Assembly: GCA_964560425.1 (NCBI GenBank)
Contig: CAZLLE010000097.1
Span: forward strand, 1 to 64,000
Source: CAZLLE01 sp964560425
GTDB taxonomy: Bacteria > Campylobacterota > Campylobacteria > Campylobacterales > QNZT01
Reading direction: 5' to 3'
Length of the DNA stretch: 64,000 bases
Part shown: positions 1 to 9,651 of the stretch, piece after piece
How the letters are laid out: each line of letters opens with the position of its first letter
Numbering within the stretch: position 1 is the stretch's first letter
Notes under the pieces: model-generated
The model's database searches: none
Told to the model about the DNA's origin: nothing
Seen by the model: only the letters and a program-made list of their open reading frames with translations
Program-made: the position numbers and the translations under genes

Positions 1-56
1 CTGTATACAATGACTTTATAATTAATATTAATGGATTAGGATATAAAATAAACTAG
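1..56 (+). CDS. C-terminal tail of an OmpR/PhoB-type response regulator (partial)
   Basis: An open frame enters from the left edge (codons from base 3) and ends at the TAG at 54-56. Its last residues include GLGYKIN, which matches the end of the winged-helix DNA-binding domain of OmpR/PhoB regulators, where a G-x-GY motif closes the wing. It converges on the histidine kinase with a 4-bp overlap of stop codons (CTAG). Only 17 residues are visible, so the family call is an inference from this short motif. It could be the partner regulator of the neighbouring kinase, although convergent orientation is unusual for a cognate pair. Confidence 0.5.
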   Translation, partial: VYNDFIININGLGYKIN

Positions 57-1225
57 ATTTTAAATCTTACAGTAAAAATGAGTCCACTATTTTGGGTAAT
101 ATCTAAAGAGCCTCTCATTTGCTTTACTGTAAGATTAATAAGTTTAATACCTAAATTTTTACTATTTTTAATTCTATCTATATCAACATTGTCATCTCTA
201 TTTTCACTATAAACAAAAAACAATTCATTATCTCTATGAACTAGATATATGGAGATTTTATTATCTAATTTTTCATTATTAAAAGCATATTTTATAGAGT
301 TTGTAAATAATTCATTTATAATAATTCCTAAATTTTTCATAGAATCTAAAGGCAGATAATCAATATCACTATGAAGTTCAATATCAATATTTTTCTTATA
401 TGTTTGATTAATTAATTTTAAAAGATTATTTATATACTTTTCAAAATTAATTTTATCTAAATCATTATTTTTATAAATAGCTTCATGAACTAATGCCATA
501 GCTTCGATTCTAATTTTACTATCTCTAAGAATTATTTTTGGATCATATTGATTACCATTTTCTAAACTTAATATTTGAAGCCCCATGATAGAGGCTATCA
601 TGTTCAAATTATTTTTTATTCGATGGTGAATCTCTTTTAACAAAATCTCTTTTTGAGCATCACTCTTTTGTAACTTTTGATAAGTTACTTCTGTAGAAAA
701 ATAGTAAAAAATGTTGTATATCAAAATAAGTAAAGAGGCAACAAACATTTGAATAATAGATTCATTGGTAAAAATCATATCAAAAGACGGATATATAGAT
801 TTTCCATAAAAAATTACAATACCCCAAAATATATAGTGTACCAATGTCGCTAAAAAAGCGTTTCTCAGCTTAAAAAAGAAAAAGAAACTACAAAGTAAAA
901 CACCAAATATCATATACAACATAAATGGATATATTGAAGAGAAACTAATAATTTCCCCACTTGAAAGAGTTAAAGCGATATCAAACTCTACTAAAACCAT
1001 TAATAATATAGCAAATAACTTTGTTTTGTATGATTCTAGATAAAATCTAAATAACAAAATAGTGATAAATACAAATGTAGATTTTACAAAAAAATCAATA
1101 TAGAAGTCATATACTAAAGCTATAAGAATCAATACTAAATTTATAGTTATTGAGCTAATGTAGAGCCCTACCAACATAATATCTTTATGATTTTTACTTT
1201 TAAATATATTATGAATATATTTCAT
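53..1225 (-). CDS. Membrane-bound sensor histidine kinase, HisKA_2 (HWE-like) type
   Basis: The first about 190 residues hold five or six hydrophobic segments, with no large periplasmic domain. A short linker leads to the phospho-acceptor box LKEIHHRIKNNL (about residues 200-211), typical of the HisKA_2/HWE class, and then a HATPase_c domain with its N-box (IINELFTNSIKYAF). The G-box region is weakly conserved, as is usual for this class. The start is the ATG at 1225, with a GGAGGTG ribosome site six bases upstream; a TTG at 1240 lies before that site and is rejected. Likely role: autophosphorylating sensor for a membrane-associated signal. The cognate regulator may be the gene ending at base 56 or lie elsewhere. 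Confidence 0.85.
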   Translation of the reverse strand: MKYIHNIFKSKNHKDIMLVGLYISSITINLVLILIALVYDFYIDFFVKSTFVFITILLFRFYLESYKTKLFAILLMVLVEFDIALTLSSGEIISFSSIYPFMLYMIFGVLLCSFFFFFKLRNAFLATLVHYIFWGIVIFYGKSIYPSFDMIFTNESIIQMFVASLLILIYNIFYYFSTEVTYQKLQKSDAQKEILLKEIHHRIKNNLNMIASIMGLQILSLENGNQYDPKIILRDSKIRIEAMALVHEAIYKNNDLDKINFEKYINNLLKLINQTYKKNIDIELHSDIDYLPLDSMKNLGIIINELFTNSIKYAFNNEKLDNKISIYLVHRDNELFFVYSENRDDNVDIDRIKNSKNLGIKLINLTVKQMRGSLDITQNSGLIFTVRFKI

Positions 1226-1264
1226 ATCAATCACCTCCAAAAAGATATCTTATTTTAACCTAAT

Positions 1265-2017
1265 TTACTTTTTAGATAATAATAAAAATTTATTTTGTAT
1301 TCTAGATAGGAAAGTAACCATAACACCCCAATCAATCTCTCTCTCACATGAGATAAACTGCTCAAAGTTATGAGAATTAAGATTGATAAAACCCAAAGGA
1401 TCAAGAGCCTTCTGCCCATATTTGACCTCATAATGTAGATGTGGACCAGTGGATCTTCCACTATTTCCCAAGTAGCCTATTATATCACCCTTTTTTACAT
1501 AGCTACCACTCTTTACTTTTAGATTAGACTTCATATGCCCATATGCACTCTTAAATCCAAATTCATGATCTAAAAGTACAAAATTACCATATCCACCATT
1601 TTCTCCAGCAAACTCTACAAAACCATCAGCTGTTGCTCTAATTGGTATACCCATCGTACCACCAAAATCTATCCCAGAGTGAAATCTTCTATCTTTAAAA
1701 ATAGGATGTACTCTATAACCAAAAGCGGAGGTAACTCTAGAAGAGGCAGATGGCATGCCAGATGGCAAAAGTTCTATAATAAAATTTTTCTCTTTATCGT
1801 TTAGATTCTCAAAATCAAAAGTAGATTTTCTTGGTAATTTCGAAAAATTAGATATAAGGGTATCTACTGTACTATCTAAAGAGAATGAATTTTTATAAGA
1901 TAAAGTATCTTTTTTAGAAGCAGATATAGATAATAAAAAAATAGAAAAAATTGTTAATAAAAATGCTACAGATACACCAAAGACAATAAGATACTTTTTA
2001 TATGGTTTTACTCTCAT
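1265..2017 (-). CDS. M23 family membrane-anchored peptidoglycan endopeptidase
   Basis: A 250-residue protein with one N-terminal membrane anchor (about residues 9-31) and a C-terminal LytM/M23 metallopeptidase domain. Zinc ligands are visible as H113 and D117 in HSGID and H195 in GPHLHYEV, with catalytic H161 in AYGHM and H193. It should cut peptide cross-links in peptidoglycan in the periplasm; homologues in Campylobacter and Helicobacter shape the helical cell. The gene overlaps the end of folC by 20 bases and is last in the operon leuS-lptE-dgc-folC-M23. The exact bond cut (D,D-carboxypeptidase or endopeptidase) cannot be read from sequence. Confidence 0.9.
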   Translation of the reverse strand: MRVKPYKKYLIVFGVSVAFLLTIFSIFLLSISASKKDTLSYKNSFSLDSTVDTLISNFSKLPRKSTFDFENLNDKEKNFIIELLPSGMPSASSRVTSAFGYRVHPIFKDRRFHSGIDFGGTMGIPIRATADGFVEFAGENGGYGNFVLLDHEFGFKSAYGHMKSNLKVKSGSYVKKGDIIGYLGNSGRSTGPHLHYEVKYGQKALDPLGFINLNSHNFEQFISCEREIDWGVMVTFLSRIQNKFLLLSKK

Positions 2018-3155
2018 AATATTTTAAAAATCTCTCAACTACCAAAAATGAACCAAAAACTAAATAGTCTTTATTTTTATCAATACCACTAAAAGGTGAA
2101 TATTTAATATCAAGAGAATCAATTACCTTTATCAAATTTTCGCCTTCTTCAATGCGTTGATCTAATATCGGTATAATTTCAATATTTTTTATAATAGGTT
2201 TTAAAATTGATAAACTCTCTTCATAATCTTTATCACCATAACTATTAAATATTAGTGTAATTTTTTTATCTTTAAAATGAGATGCCAAAGCCGATGCAGC
2301 CAAAGGATTATGTCCTACATCAATAGTAATATTTTTACTCAAAGAGAAACAACGACCAAAAAGAGTAATATCATTTAGATACTCTAGTTTGATTTTCATA
2401 CCCAAAAACTTCACACCACAAAGAGCCAAAGAGAGATTTTGTATTAGAAAAAGAGCCATTTTTTTATCTTTGATAAACTTCTCTATTTCATTCATCTCTT
2501 CAAGTGTAAAAAACTGCTCACAACGAAAAATATTAAGCTCTTTTTGAATAACCAATTTTTGAGAAGTATTATAAACCTCTTTATGTTTTTGATCTGCTAA
2601 AACAGCAAATTTTTTTATAACATTTAATTTTGTTTTTGCTATATCTAAAATATTATTACCCAAAAAAGATTGATGATCATAGTCAATAGGAGTTACCAAA
2701 GTGAGGATATTATCAAAAACAGCCGTGGCATCATACTCTCCACCTAATCCCGCTTCAAGTACAATATAATCACACTTTTCAAAGATAACAATAGCTAGAA
2801 GTGTCGTATACTCAAAATAGGATAGAGTCTCTTGAAAACTTTTATCCAAAATAGAGAGCAATCTTTGGTGTGCCAACTCCAACAACTGATCATCCACATC
2901 ACTACCATTTAACCATATTCTTTCATTAAATTTCATAATATGAGGAGAGGTATAGTGACCCACATCTAAGCCACTTTTATATAGATAGTGAGCCAAAAAA
3001 CGACCTGTACTACCTTTTCCATTGGTTCCAACAATATGAATAATTTTGGGAAGAAAAAAACGGTGCTTGATACTATCCCAAGCACGAGGCATTCTACTAT
3101 AGTCTATCTCTTTATAGTAGAGTGGTTTTTGCTCCAAAAATTTTGCTAAACTCAT
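1998..3155 (-). CDS. folC: Folylpolyglutamate synthase / dihydrofolate synthase
   Basis: Mur-ligase family enzyme that joins L-glutamate to dihydropteroate and to folates using ATP. The P-loop GTNGKGST is at residues 43-50, followed by the SPH motif (YTSPHIMKFNERI) that binds folate. At 385 residues it is slightly shorter than E. coli FolC (about 420), as is common in Campylobacterota. It overlaps the upstream diguanylate cyclase gene by 4 bases (ATGA type) and the downstream M23 gene by 20, so the three are translationally coupled. Whether it has both activities or only one cannot be told by eye. Confidence 0.93.
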   Translation of the reverse strand: MSLAKFLEQKPLYYKEIDYSRMPRAWDSIKHRFFLPKIIHIVGTNGKGSTGRFLAHYLYKSGLDVGHYTSPHIMKFNERIWLNGSDVDDQLLELAHQRLLSILDKSFQETLSYFEYTTLLAIVIFEKCDYIVLEAGLGGEYDATAVFDNILTLVTPIDYDHQSFLGNNILDIAKTKLNVIKKFAVLADQKHKEVYNTSQKLVIQKELNIFRCEQFFTLEEMNEIEKFIKDKKMALFLIQNLSLALCGVKFLGMKIKLEYLNDITLFGRCFSLSKNITIDVGHNPLAASALASHFKDKKITLIFNSYGDKDYEESLSILKPIIKNIEIIPILDQRIEEGENLIKVIDSLDIKYSPFSGIDKNKDYLVFGSFLVVERFLKYYESKTI

Positions 3156-4702
3156 AACTCTATTATATCATTTGGATAGACACGATTTCTACCATTCTCT
3201 TTTGAGTTATAAAGCATCTTATCTGCACCATTAATCAAATCTGTCTGATTTGCAAAATCTTTTCTATTTGATACTCCCGCACTAATTGTTACACTAATTC
3301 TCTCATCTTTATAGATAAAATTATACTCTTCAACTTTCATTCTAATTTTTTGTGCAAAAATCAATGCACCCTCAATCTCAGTATTTGGTAAAATCGCCAA
3401 AAACTCTTCACCACCATAACGACCGATAATATCTACATCTCTCTTATACTGATTAAAAATTCGCCCTATTCTCTTAAGAACAATATCTCCAGCCTCATGA
3501 CCAAAAGTATCATTAAGAACTTTAAAGTGATCTATATCAAAAAAGCAGACAGAGTAATCAATTGTATATCTATCAAACCCTTTTTCGACTCTATGTAAAT
3601 TTTCATCTAATGCTCTTTTATTCAACAAACCTGTGAGAAAATCTTTTTTGGACTCTTTTTTTGCTTCTGAGAGAGCAAGTTCCAATTTTTCAATGCGATC
3701 TTGCAAACTTTTCACAACACTACTATCTTTTTGCATACTAATTACTAAATTATCAGTCTCTATCTCCAAAGAGCTTGCAATTTTAATTAATCTATTTTGA
3801 AATGTATCAAAAGTATGTTTACTCTTATCAAGTGACTCCAAATCATTTTTGACAACTTGAATTTGACTTTTACTCAAATTACTTTTATTCATCAATGAGA
3901 GAATATTTTCAGATACATGCTCTAATACTTTATCTAAAGTTGCTACCTTATTACTGATCTCATCTTTATCTAACTTAATGCGTCTCTTAACTAGAGATTT
4001 AACCTCTTCTTGAACCTTGGCAGAGGTGAGAATAGATGGAGAGTTTTTCAACTCATAACTTAATGTAGCCAATTCATCATCAATAGAAGAGGCAAAAGAT
4101 GGGGTCAAAGAGGCAATAAGAACAGAAGAGATAGATTCAAGAGTTGCACCATCTTCTCTATTATTTAAACATGCAACAATTTCATCAATCATATCTTCAA
4201 TACTATCTGATTTAATATCACAAAATGCACTAAGCTTTCTATAATAAGCATCATCATAATCACTCAAAAAGTCAAACCAAACATCTTTTAACTCTTTATA
4301 CCCTTTTATGTCCGTCAAATACTCTATCTTTTCCAAAGAACTCTCTGCCAATTTTTTGGCATTTTTACTAGGCAAAATTGCTATTGACTGGAGTAACCTT
4401 TTAATGAGTGTTGTCAAAACAAAATATTGTTGATTGTCATTTGTTTGGCTAACTTTATTAAGAGTTACTACCAAAAAAGTTAAAAGTTCATCAACTGTAT
4501 CTACATTATATTTTGAGATCTCTACTTGCATATTTGGATTAAGTTTATCTTTGTATTTATCAATTATATTACAATCTGCAAGTACAATATTATGTGTTGA
4601 GGCTGCTTTGCAAAACTCTCTCATGTAATTTTCAGGTGTCATAGCAACATGTTTTTTATTTAATGCAACAAGTGCTTCTTTGGCAAGATTAGCGACGGTC
4701 AT
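3152..4702 (-). CDS. Diguanylate cyclase with long N-terminal helical region (GGEEF, I-site)
   Basis: A 516-residue soluble protein with no membrane segment. Residues 1 to about 340 are largely alpha-helical with a coiled-coil stretch just before the catalytic domain. The GGDEF domain (about 350-510) has an intact active site GGEEF at 430-434 and an RxxD product-inhibition site (RDVD) exactly five residues upstream. It should therefore make c-di-GMP from two GTP and be feedback inhibited. It sits inside a housekeeping operon between lptE and folC, overlapping both (14 and 4 bases). The N-terminal region is not a sensor domain I recognise. Confidence 0.88.
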   Translation of the reverse strand: MTVANLAKEALVALNKKHVAMTPENYMREFCKAASTHNIVLADCNIIDKYKDKLNPNMQVEISKYNVDTVDELLTFLVVTLNKVSQTNDNQQYFVLTTLIKRLLQSIAILPSKNAKKLAESSLEKIEYLTDIKGYKELKDVWFDFLSDYDDAYYRKLSAFCDIKSDSIEDMIDEIVACLNNREDGATLESISSVLIASLTPSFASSIDDELATLSYELKNSPSILTSAKVQEEVKSLVKRRIKLDKDEISNKVATLDKVLEHVSENILSLMNKSNLSKSQIQVVKNDLESLDKSKHTFDTFQNRLIKIASSLEIETDNLVISMQKDSSVVKSLQDRIEKLELALSEAKKESKKDFLTGLLNKRALDENLHRVEKGFDRYTIDYSVCFFDIDHFKVLNDTFGHEAGDIVLKRIGRIFNQYKRDVDIIGRYGGEEFLAILPNTEIEGALIFAQKIRMKVEEYNFIYKDERISVTISAGVSNRKDFANQTDLINGADKMLYNSKENGRNRVYPNDIIEL

Positions 4703-5201
4703 AATTTACACCTTTTATAGAAATTTGGGATATTAATGCATCTAATGCTTTTTGTGAAGCTCTTTTGATTGCATCAAACCTTTTGATATCAGAGATAATA
4801 CTATTAGATTCAATACTAAAATCATAATCACCAAATGAGCGAATACTCTTCTCTTTTAAACTCTGATCTACATATCTTGTCAAAAGTACAACAGAGGTTT
4901 TATAGGCAACAACATAACCATTTCTATCATACTCAAGAGGTGAAAAAGATACAGAATTTAATTTGACAAAAAGTTTTGAAGTCGCCTTCTCTTTGGATAC
5001 AAGCTCTGCTCTAAATTTATTGATAATCGCTTCATTTACAGCATCACGAATCAAAACACTATTTTCTGGGTCCTCTAAACTTACCTCTATATCGGCATAT
5101 ATCTTACTTCCTAATACCTTTTTGGTATATATGGATGTAGGCTTATAACCACATGATATAAATAGCACTAAACAGAGAAATAACCCAAAAAACTTAAACA
5201 T
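4689..5201 (-). CDS. lptE: LPS-assembly lipoprotein LptE
   Basis: A 170-residue lipoprotein. The lipobox LFISC places the lipidated cysteine at residue 17, followed by GYKP, a start typical of LptE, which plugs the LptD barrel and delivers LPS to the outer leaflet. The body is a short alpha/beta domain with the ENSVLIRDAVNEAI region often seen in epsilon LptE proteins. It follows leuS with a 4-base gap, the same neighbour as in other Campylobacterota. Identification rests on lipobox, length and synteny, since LptE sequences diverge strongly. Confidence 0.78.
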   Translation of the reverse strand: MFKFFGLFLCLVLFISCGYKPTSIYTKKVLGSKIYADIEVSLEDPENSVLIRDAVNEAIINKFRAELVSKEKATSKLFVKLNSVSFSPLEYDRNGYVVAYKTSVVLLTRYVDQSLKEKSIRSFGDYDFSIESNSIISDIKRFDAIKRASQKALDALISQISIKGVNYDRR

Positions 5202-5205
5202 GAGA

Positions 5206-7647
5206 CTATTTTACCACAATATTTATAAGTCTATTTGGAACATAAATCTCTTTAATAATAGTTTTATCTTCTAACCATTTAGCTGCTTTCTCTTTTGCCA
5301 AGCTCAAAACACTCTCTTTATCAAGAGATTTATCTACCTCTATCTCTTCTCTCTTTTTACCATTTATAGTAACTGCCAAAACAATAGTATCCTCTACTAA
5401 AGTCTCCTCTTTTACTTCAAGTGGTTGAAAGTTCTTCATTCCAAAATACTTTTCACTCAATTCCCAACTAACATGAGGAATAATTGGCTCTAAAATATTT
5501 AATAATACAAAATATCCTTCACTCCAAACATCTCTATTTAATTGAGCATTTAAAGCGTTCAAAGCCTCCATACATGAAGCTACCAAAGTATTAAAAGTAA
5601 AGCCACCTTCATAAACCTCTTTTGATTTTAATAGTGCTTCATAAACTTTTTTTCTTGCTAGTTTTTCCTCTTTGGATAAAGATGAGTGATCAATATTTGG
5701 AATAGAATCTTGAGCCAAAATATTTGATGAACGATCATATAATCTTCTAATAAATTTAAAAGAGCCCTCAACGGCACTATCATTCCACTCTAACTCCTTT
5801 ACAGGAGGAGCAGCAAAAAGTATAAATAGTCGTGCTGTATCAGCCCCATATTTTTGGATAATAGCATCTGGATCAACAGTATTTCCTTTTGATTTACTCA
5901 TTTTTGAGCCATCTTTTAAGACCATACCCTGAGTTAAAAGGTTTGTAAATGGCTCATCTACTCCAATATAACCCAAATCTCTTAAAGCTTTTGTAAAAAA
6001 TCTAGCATACAAAAGATGAAGAATAGCATGTTCAATTCCACCAATATATTGATCCACACTCATCCAATAATCAACATCTTTTCGATCAAATGCACTATCT
6101 TTACTATTTGCACTACAATATCTCAAAAAGTACCAAGAACTCTGCACAAAAGTATCCATAGTATCACACTCTCTTTGAGCATCTTCTCCACATTTTGGAC
6201 ATTTACACTTTTTCCATGTTGGATGATTTTCAAGAGGATTCCCCTCTCCTGTAATCTCAACATCATCAGGAAGTTCAACTGGTAAATTCTCTATTTTTTC
6301 AGGAACAACACCACATGAAGTACATCTTACAAATGGAATCGGAGCCCCCCAATATCTTTGGCGACTAATTCCCCAATCTCTAAGCTTATAATTAACTACT
6401 TTTTTACCAATTGAGTTAGACTCAAAAAGAGAGATAATTTTCTCTTTTGCCTTATCACTTCTAACTCCATCAAATTTTGAAGAGTTAACCAATTTTCCAA
6501 CTTCACAAAAAGCCTCTTTTGATAAATCAGAATCTTTACCCGAAATAACCTCTTTGATAGGCAGATCATATTTAGAAGCAAACTCATAATCTCTTTGATC
6601 ATGTGCAGGAACAGCCATAACAGCCCCACCACCATAACCAACAAGTACAAAATTAGCCACCCAAACAGGAATTTTCTCTTTAGTAAGAGGATGAACAACA
6701 TTAATTCCTAAAGATACCCCCTCTTTTTCACCAATCCCACGATCTCTCTCGCTCACAGATTGCATCTTTTTGATCTGCTCTATTTTTTGAGCATCTAAAA
6801 GATTATTCTCTATCAAATATTTAACCACATCATGTTCAGGAGCCAAAGCACTATAAGTTACACCATAAATAGTATCAGCTCTTGTAGTAAACACACTATA
6901 AGAGTCAAATTTATTACCCAATTTCTCTTTAGATTCATCATCAAACTCTAATGAAAATTCAAGCCCTTCACTTCTGCCAATCCAATTTGATTGCATACTC
7001 AAAACCTGTTTTGGCCAACCCTTTTCAAGCAGAGCCAAATCATCTAAAAGCTCTTGAGAATATTTTGTAATATTAATATAATATCCTGGCATCTCTTTAA
7101 TAAGAATCTCATTATCACATCTCCAACAACACCCCTCAATCACCTGCTCATTTGCCAAAACAGTATGACAACTTTCACACCAATTTACATTTTGACTCTT
7201 CTCATACAAAAGCCCCTCTTCAAACATCTTGATAATAAACTCTTGCTCAAACTTAGAGTACAAAGGATCACTTGTAGCAAACTCCCTACTCTTCGCAAAT
7301 GAAAGCCCCAAAGATTCCAATTCACCCTTCATATAATCAATATTTTCATAAGTCCACTTCTTTGGATGAAGTTTATGTTTAATAGCTGCATTTTCCGCAG
7401 GCATACCAAAACTATCCCAACCCATAGGGTGCAAAACATTAAATCCCTCTTTACGATTATAACGAGCAATAGCATCACTAATACTATAATTTCGAACATG
7501 CCCCATATGAATCCTACCACTAGGATAAGGAAACATACTCAATATATATTTTTTTGGTTTATCATAACTATTTTCTGGCTCATGAAGATTATTATCACTC
7601 CAATATTTTTGCCATTTTTTCTCTATTTTTTGCGGATTATATTCCAT
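5206..7647 (-). CDS. leuS: Leucyl-tRNA synthetase
   Basis: Class I aminoacyl-tRNA synthetase of 813 residues that charges tRNA-Leu. HMGH (the HIGH signature) lies near residue 48 and KMSKS near 583. An editing (CP1) domain with the TTRADT-like stretch FTTRADTIYGV and a C-terminal anticodon-binding domain are present, as is a zinc-finger-like CxxC pair (CESC, CWRC). The ATG at 7647 is preferred to the TTG at 7650 because AGGAA lies five bases before the ATG. It heads the minus-strand operon; a -10-like TATACT is readable at 7675-7680. Confidence 0.97.
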   Translation of the reverse strand: MEYNPQKIEKKWQKYWSDNNLHEPENSYDKPKKYILSMFPYPSGRIHMGHVRNYSISDAIARYNRKEGFNVLHPMGWDSFGMPAENAAIKHKLHPKKWTYENIDYMKGELESLGLSFAKSREFATSDPLYSKFEQEFIIKMFEEGLLYEKSQNVNWCESCHTVLANEQVIEGCCWRCDNEILIKEMPGYYINITKYSQELLDDLALLEKGWPKQVLSMQSNWIGRSEGLEFSLEFDDESKEKLGNKFDSYSVFTTRADTIYGVTYSALAPEHDVVKYLIENNLLDAQKIEQIKKMQSVSERDRGIGEKEGVSLGINVVHPLTKEKIPVWVANFVLVGYGGGAVMAVPAHDQRDYEFASKYDLPIKEVISGKDSDLSKEAFCEVGKLVNSSKFDGVRSDKAKEKIISLFESNSIGKKVVNYKLRDWGISRQRYWGAPIPFVRCTSCGVVPEKIENLPVELPDDVEITGEGNPLENHPTWKKCKCPKCGEDAQRECDTMDTFVQSSWYFLRYCSANSKDSAFDRKDVDYWMSVDQYIGGIEHAILHLLYARFFTKALRDLGYIGVDEPFTNLLTQGMVLKDGSKMSKSKGNTVDPDAIIQKYGADTARLFILFAAPPVKELEWNDSAVEGSFKFIRRLYDRSSNILAQDSIPNIDHSSLSKEEKLARKKVYEALLKSKEVYEGGFTFNTLVASCMEALNALNAQLNRDVWSEGYFVLLNILEPIIPHVSWELSEKYFGMKNFQPLEVKEETLVEDTIVLAVTINGKKREEIEVDKSLDKESVLSLAKEKAAKWLEDKTIIKEIYVPNRLINIVVK

Positions 7648-7674
7648 CAATATTCCTGTAAAATTTTTTGGGAG

Positions 7675-7680
7675 AGTATA
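7675..7680 (-). promoter_or_regulatory. Probable -10 element for the leuS operon
   Basis: On the minus strand TATACT lies about 28 bases before the leuS start, preceded by a T-rich stretch. No -35 match is visible 17 bases upstream, which is common for the housekeeping sigma factor of Campylobacterota. Confidence 0.4.
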
Positions 7681-7742
7681 ACATAACTCTACTTTTACAC
7701 ATGAGAGATATAATAGCCTTGAAAAGAGCCTTTTATCAAGAC

Positions 7743-8594
7743 CTATTTTTTAGATTTATAAAATTTTTGGAGAATCTCTTTTGCCTGTTTAATATCTAGT
7801 ACAATTTGATTTTTTAGATCATGAAGTGTATCAAACTTCATATTTTTACGGATGTGTTGTACAAAACATATCTCTACATTATCAACTATTTCTTCTATAT
7901 TTTTATCTAATATATGTGTCTCTATACTAAATTGATTATCTACACTTACACGATTGCCTATAAAAGTTACGGAGGGGTATCTCTTATCTCCAATCTTTGA
8001 AAATGAAGCATAGACACCATTAGATGGGATCAGAAACTCTTTGACATCTAAATTTAATGTTGCAAAAAGCTCTTTTTTACCTAGTCCTTGCCCTTTTATG
8101 ACAGTTCCAAAAAGACAATAATGACGACCAAGTAATCTATTTGCCTGTTCTATCTTATCATCTTTTATAAGATTTTTTATAGTACGAGAGTGTACAGAGA
8201 CACCCTCTATAATCACTTCATCAACAATATCAACATCTACAAGGCAATACTCTTTAAGTGTATAAGCATTGCCTTTTCGATATTTTCCAAATTTAAAATC
8301 ATATCCAACAACAATCTTTTTGAGATTTATAAAACGACTCTTTATAAAATCTATAAATTCAGAAGCTGTTAAGTGTTTAATATCTTCCAATGGCAAAAAT
8401 AGACATTTTTTATCAAGATATTTACATCTATGTATAGAAGGAGTCAAAGATGCATTGCCCTTATCAACAATAATTAAAAGTCCATTAGATGTTAGTTTAG
8501 AAATAAGTGCTTGATGCCCAATATGGATTCCATCAAATCCACCTATTGCAATCGAATCTATCTCTTCATTTTTGAAAATGGTAGAAGACCTCAA
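7743..8594 (-). CDS. ribF: Bifunctional riboflavin kinase / FMN adenylyltransferase
   Basis: A 283-residue protein making FMN and then FAD. The N-terminal adenylyltransferase domain shows GGFDGIHIGHQ (HIGH-like motif at 24-27). The C-terminal riboflavin-kinase domain begins near residue 160 with GTVIKGQGLGKK and the variant ATLNL in place of the usual PTANL, keeping the Thr and Asn. The start is a TTG at 8594 with GAGGG five bases upstream; no in-frame ATG precedes the HIGH motif. It overlaps tlyA by 29 bases. Confidence 0.92.
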   Translation of the reverse strand: MRSSTIFKNEEIDSIAIGGFDGIHIGHQALISKLTSNGLLIIVDKGNASLTPSIHRCKYLDKKCLFLPLEDIKHLTASEFIDFIKSRFINLKKIVVGYDFKFGKYRKGNAYTLKEYCLVDVDIVDEVIIEGVSVHSRTIKNLIKDDKIEQANRLLGRHYCLFGTVIKGQGLGKKELFATLNLDVKEFLIPSNGVYASFSKIGDKRYPSVTFIGNRVSVDNQFSIETHILDKNIEEIVDNVEICFVQHIRKNMKFDTLHDLKNQIVLDIKQAKEILQKFYKSKK

Positions 8595-9276
8595 TATTAC
8601 CCTCTTTGCCTTTGATTTGAGAATTCTCTTTTGTTATCATCTTATATCCAAAATCCAATATATGATTTTCAAAGAGATCTAAGGCGTGAATAATAGCTTT
8701 TTCATCCTTTACAACACCCCGTCTACTTCTCTTCACATTTTTGCCAACCTCAAATTGAGGTTTGAAAAGAATAATAATATCTTTAGCACTCAACCTATCA
8801 ATAGAAGGCAAAATATATTCCAATGAGACAAAAGAGACATCACAAGTCACCACATCAAAAAGTTTATCACTCTTAAATAGTCTAATATCTATCTCTTCAT
8901 GACTCTCTACTCTACTATTCTCTTTTATTTTTTGATGCAGTTGATTTGAACCCACATCTACACCGACAACCCTTTTAGCTCCAAACTCCAAAAGTACCTC
9001 TATAAAACCACCTGTACTACTTCCTATATCTAAACAGTATTTATCTTTTATAGAGATATCTTTATGTCTATCTAAAAAAGCTTTCAGTTTATCTCCTGCT
9101 CTACTCACATAAGCCAAATCTTCTAAGATCTCTACTTTGTGAAAATCTTCAACAATAAAAGATGGTTTTTTAATAATTTTACCATCTACTATAACTTTGG
9201 AATTTAAAATTAGTGCTTTAGCTCTATTTCTACTATCAGTAAGTTTTTGGTTAAAAATGTAACTATCTAGTCTCAT
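8566..9276 (-). CDS. tlyA: TlyA family rRNA (cytidine-2'-O)-methyltransferase
   Basis: A 236-residue protein with an N-terminal S4 RNA-binding domain (about 1-60; MRLDSYIF, then VIVDGKIIKKPS) and an FtsJ/RrmJ-type methyltransferase domain. The SAM-binding motif is LDIGSSTGGF (about 82-91), and FKPQFEVG carries the later catalytic Lys. TlyA methylates ribose 2'-OH positions of 16S and/or 23S rRNA, which affects capreomycin sensitivity in other bacteria; it was formerly called hemolysin A. It heads a two-gene unit with ribF. A palindrome AAATTGT-A-ACAATTT lies 40 bases upstream. Confidence 0.9.
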   Translation of the reverse strand: MRLDSYIFNQKLTDSRNRAKALILNSKVIVDGKIIKKPSFIVEDFHKVEILEDLAYVSRAGDKLKAFLDRHKDISIKDKYCLDIGSSTGGFIEVLLEFGAKRVVGVDVGSNQLHQKIKENSRVESHEEIDIRLFKSDKLFDVVTCDVSFVSLEYILPSIDRLSAKDIIILFKPQFEVGKNVKRSRRGVVKDEKAIIHALDLFENHILDFGYKMITKENSQIKGKEGNIEVFYHFQK

Positions 9277-9315
9277 TATCTCTTCATATTGGGGAAATTT
9301 CTATTTTTTTTCTAA

Positions 9316-9330
9316 AAATTGTAACAATTT
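9316..9330. promoter_or_regulatory. Operator-like palindrome between tlyA and the small HTH gene
   Basis: AAATTGT-A-ACAATTT is a perfect inverted repeat of 7-base arms around one base, in the divergent spacer. On the minus strand its right part (TACAAT) could be the -10 box of tlyA. The same core, ATTGTNACAAT, recurs at 30585-30595 beside the promoter of the VWA gene. The regulator is unknown; the adjacent small HTH protein is a candidate by position only. Confidence 0.35.
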
Positions 9331-9453
9331 CACATAAAATTCACGATTTTAGCTTATTATACGCTTAATTTACTTGTTTGGTGAAAATCTGATAAACAAA
9401 ATTTAAATTCATACGATATAGAAGTATAACAAATTTAAAATATAGGGAAAGTT

Positions 9454-9651
9454 ATGAAAGTATCTAACAAAGAAATCGCAGCAGCAATTAACAAAACGCC
9501 ATCGGCAATATCATATTTGAAAAAAACAAATATGCCTGAGTTTCACATTTTAAAGTTGGGCGTTTTATGCCAAAAGCTTAATCTTGATAGTGAAGATTTG
9601 AAAGCTATGCATTCACTCAAACAGATAGAATTAAAAAGCATCGCGTCATAA
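9454..9651 (+). CDS. Small helix-turn-helix (Cro/CI-like) protein
   Basis: A 65-residue monocistronic protein. Residues 4-25 (SNKEIAAAINKTPSAISYLK) read as a helix-turn-helix in which a recognition helix follows a short turn; the rest is helical (LGVLCQKLNLDSEDLKAM), like the dimer part of small XRE/Cro proteins. AGGGA lies five bases before the ATG. A strong hairpin directly follows the stop codon. Probable DNA-binding regulator; the target is unknown. There is no phage or plasmid gene nearby, so it looks like a resident chromosomal regulator, not a prophage remnant. Confidence 0.75.
   Translation: MKVSNKEIAAAINKTPSAISYLKKTNMPEFHILKLGVLCQKLNLDSEDLKAMHSLKQIELKSIAS

Noticed and set aside
1255..1461. 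A 68-codon frame overlapping the M23 peptidase gene
   Set aside because: Same-strand shadow in another frame; the M23 motifs lie in the other frame.
5391..7686. Plus-strand frames opposite leuS
   Set aside because: Ile/Thr/Asn-rich shadows of a certain gene; no start signals.
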